Shown: piece after piece, positions 21,303-21,784 of the stretch
Numbering within the stretch: position 1 is the stretch's first letter
How the letters are laid out: the number at the start of each line of letters is the position of its first letter
DNA from: CAZKGE01 sp964541695
Lineage (GTDB): Bacteria; Bacillota; Clostridia; Christensenellales; CAG-138
Assembly: GCA_964541695.1 (NCBI GenBank)
Contig: CAZIRB010000029.1
Span: forward strand, 1-21,784
Length of the DNA: 21,784 bases
Direction: 5' to 3'
Translations under genes and position numbers: made by a program
The notes under the pieces: model-generated
What the model was told of the DNA's origin: nothing
Database searches by the model: none
The model's input: only the letters and a program-made list of their open reading frames with translations

Positions 21303-21635
21303 TTGGAACAGGGACAGGAAAAGGTACTGCATGTAAAGACAACGGAGTTCGACGCCGTCATCGCGTCTGAAAAACCCGTGTTTGTGGACTTCTGGGCGCC
21401 GTGGTGCGGGCCTTGCCGCATGATCGGGCCGTTTATCGAGCAGCTTGCCGAGGAGTTCGACGGGAAGGCCGTCGTGTGCAAGGTCAACGTGGACGAGGAG
21501 CCGGAGCTGGCCGACCGCTTCCACGTTTCGACGATTCCCACCGTGGCGGTGTTCCGAAACGGGCAGATCGTCCACATGGGCACCGGCGCGCGCCCAAAGC
21601 AGGCGTTTGCCGATATGATCCGGGCGTCCCTGTAG
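21303..21635 (+). CDS. trxA: Thioredoxin
   Basis: 110-residue thioredoxin with the canonical active site FWAPWCGPCRM (C35 and C38) and the cis-proline loop STIPTVAVF. It reduces protein disulfides in the cytoplasm, normally with NADPH and thioredoxin reductase, which is not in the window. The start is TTG 21303, with GGAGG at 21290-21294 eight bases upstream, overlapping the end of the RseC-like gene. The four-base gap suggests co-transcription with that gene and possibly the hisS-aspS operon. Confidence 0.95.
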   Translation: MEQGQEKVLHVKTTEFDAVIASEKPVFVDFWAPWCGPCRMIGPFIEQLAEEFDGKAVVCKVNVDEEPELADRFHVSTIPTVAVFRNGQIVHMGTGARPKQAFADMIRASL

Positions 21636-21674
21636 GGGACTGCCTTTACAAATGAGTTGGGGGATAAAAAACGC

Positions 21675-21784
21675 ATGACGTCGATCGATTGCGTCCGCAG
21701 CGCCGATCCGGTGCTCGCGGAGTATATGGAGCAGGAACTCAACCGGCAGAGAAACCATCTGGAGCTGATCGCATCCGAGAATTT
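21675..21784 (+). CDS. glyA: Serine hydroxymethyltransferase, N-terminal fragment
   Basis: The frame starts at ATG 21675 and runs off the right edge after 36 codons. ADPVLAEYMEQELNRQR followed by NHLELIASEN is the well-known N-terminus of SHMT, the PLP enzyme that converts serine and tetrahydrofolate to glycine and methylene-tetrahydrofolate. GGGGGAT lies upstream as the ribosome site. It is separated from trxA by 39 bases with no terminator or promoter visible, so it may belong to the same transcript. The catalytic lysine lies outside the window. Confidence 0.93.
   Translation, partial: MTSIDCVRSADPVLAEYMEQELNRQRNHLELIASEN

Overview
The window is a G+C-rich, gene-dense stretch of bacterial chromosome, most likely from a member of the class Clostridia. 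The pointers are a SCIFF (six-cysteine) peptide with its radical SAM maturase, a YlbJ sporulation membrane protein, TmcAL, an oxygen-independent HemZ, a T-box leader before hisS-aspS, strong GGAGG ribosome sites and frequent TTG/GTG starts (7 of the 22 main genes). The gene order recJ-apt-rel-dtd-MBL hydrolase-hemZ-hisS-aspS is a familiar clostridial arrangement. Species cannot be named from sequence alone. No insertion sequence, phage gene, CRISPR array, rRNA or tRNA was seen.

Left part (1-8400). The first 52 bases are the tail of an unidentified + strand gene. A roughly 475-base non-coding stretch follows, full of G+C-rich hairpins. Next comes a minus-strand pair, an amidohydrolase followed by alr (alanine racemase). 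It is divergent from rsmD-coaD-(acidic coiled-coil protein), three tightly packed + strand genes. ylbJ converges on the last of these with a 35-base coding overlap. A patatin-like phospholipase gene diverges from ylbJ and converges on tmcAL with an 11-base overlap.

Right part (8450-21784). All genes are on the + strand and closely spaced, but regulatory elements divide them. A promoter drives scfA (47-residue SCIFF precursor). A terminator-like hairpin separates scfA from scfB (maturase), which overlaps recJ, followed by apt. A second terminator-like hairpin lies before rel, the bifunctional (p)ppGpp synthetase/hydrolase, which is followed by dtd, an MBL-fold hydrolase and hemZ. A consensus sigma-A promoter and a T-box riboswitch then control hisS-aspS, followed by an RseC-family membrane protein, a thioredoxin and the start of glyA.

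The right half is thus mainly translation quality and stress housekeeping: two aminoacyl-tRNA synthetases, D-Tyr-tRNA deacylase, (p)ppGpp metabolism, purine salvage, DNA repair and redox. The SCIFF ranthipeptide pair sits at its 5' end. The most interesting points are the SCIFF precursor with a seventh cysteine, the hairpins before scfB and rel, and a T-box whose specifier loop and acceptor-binding bulge do not point clearly to one tRNA. The acidic-tailed coiled-coil protein that shares DNA with ylbJ and the hairpin-rich non-coding region at the left edge also merit a look. I did not find a wholly new multi-gene system.
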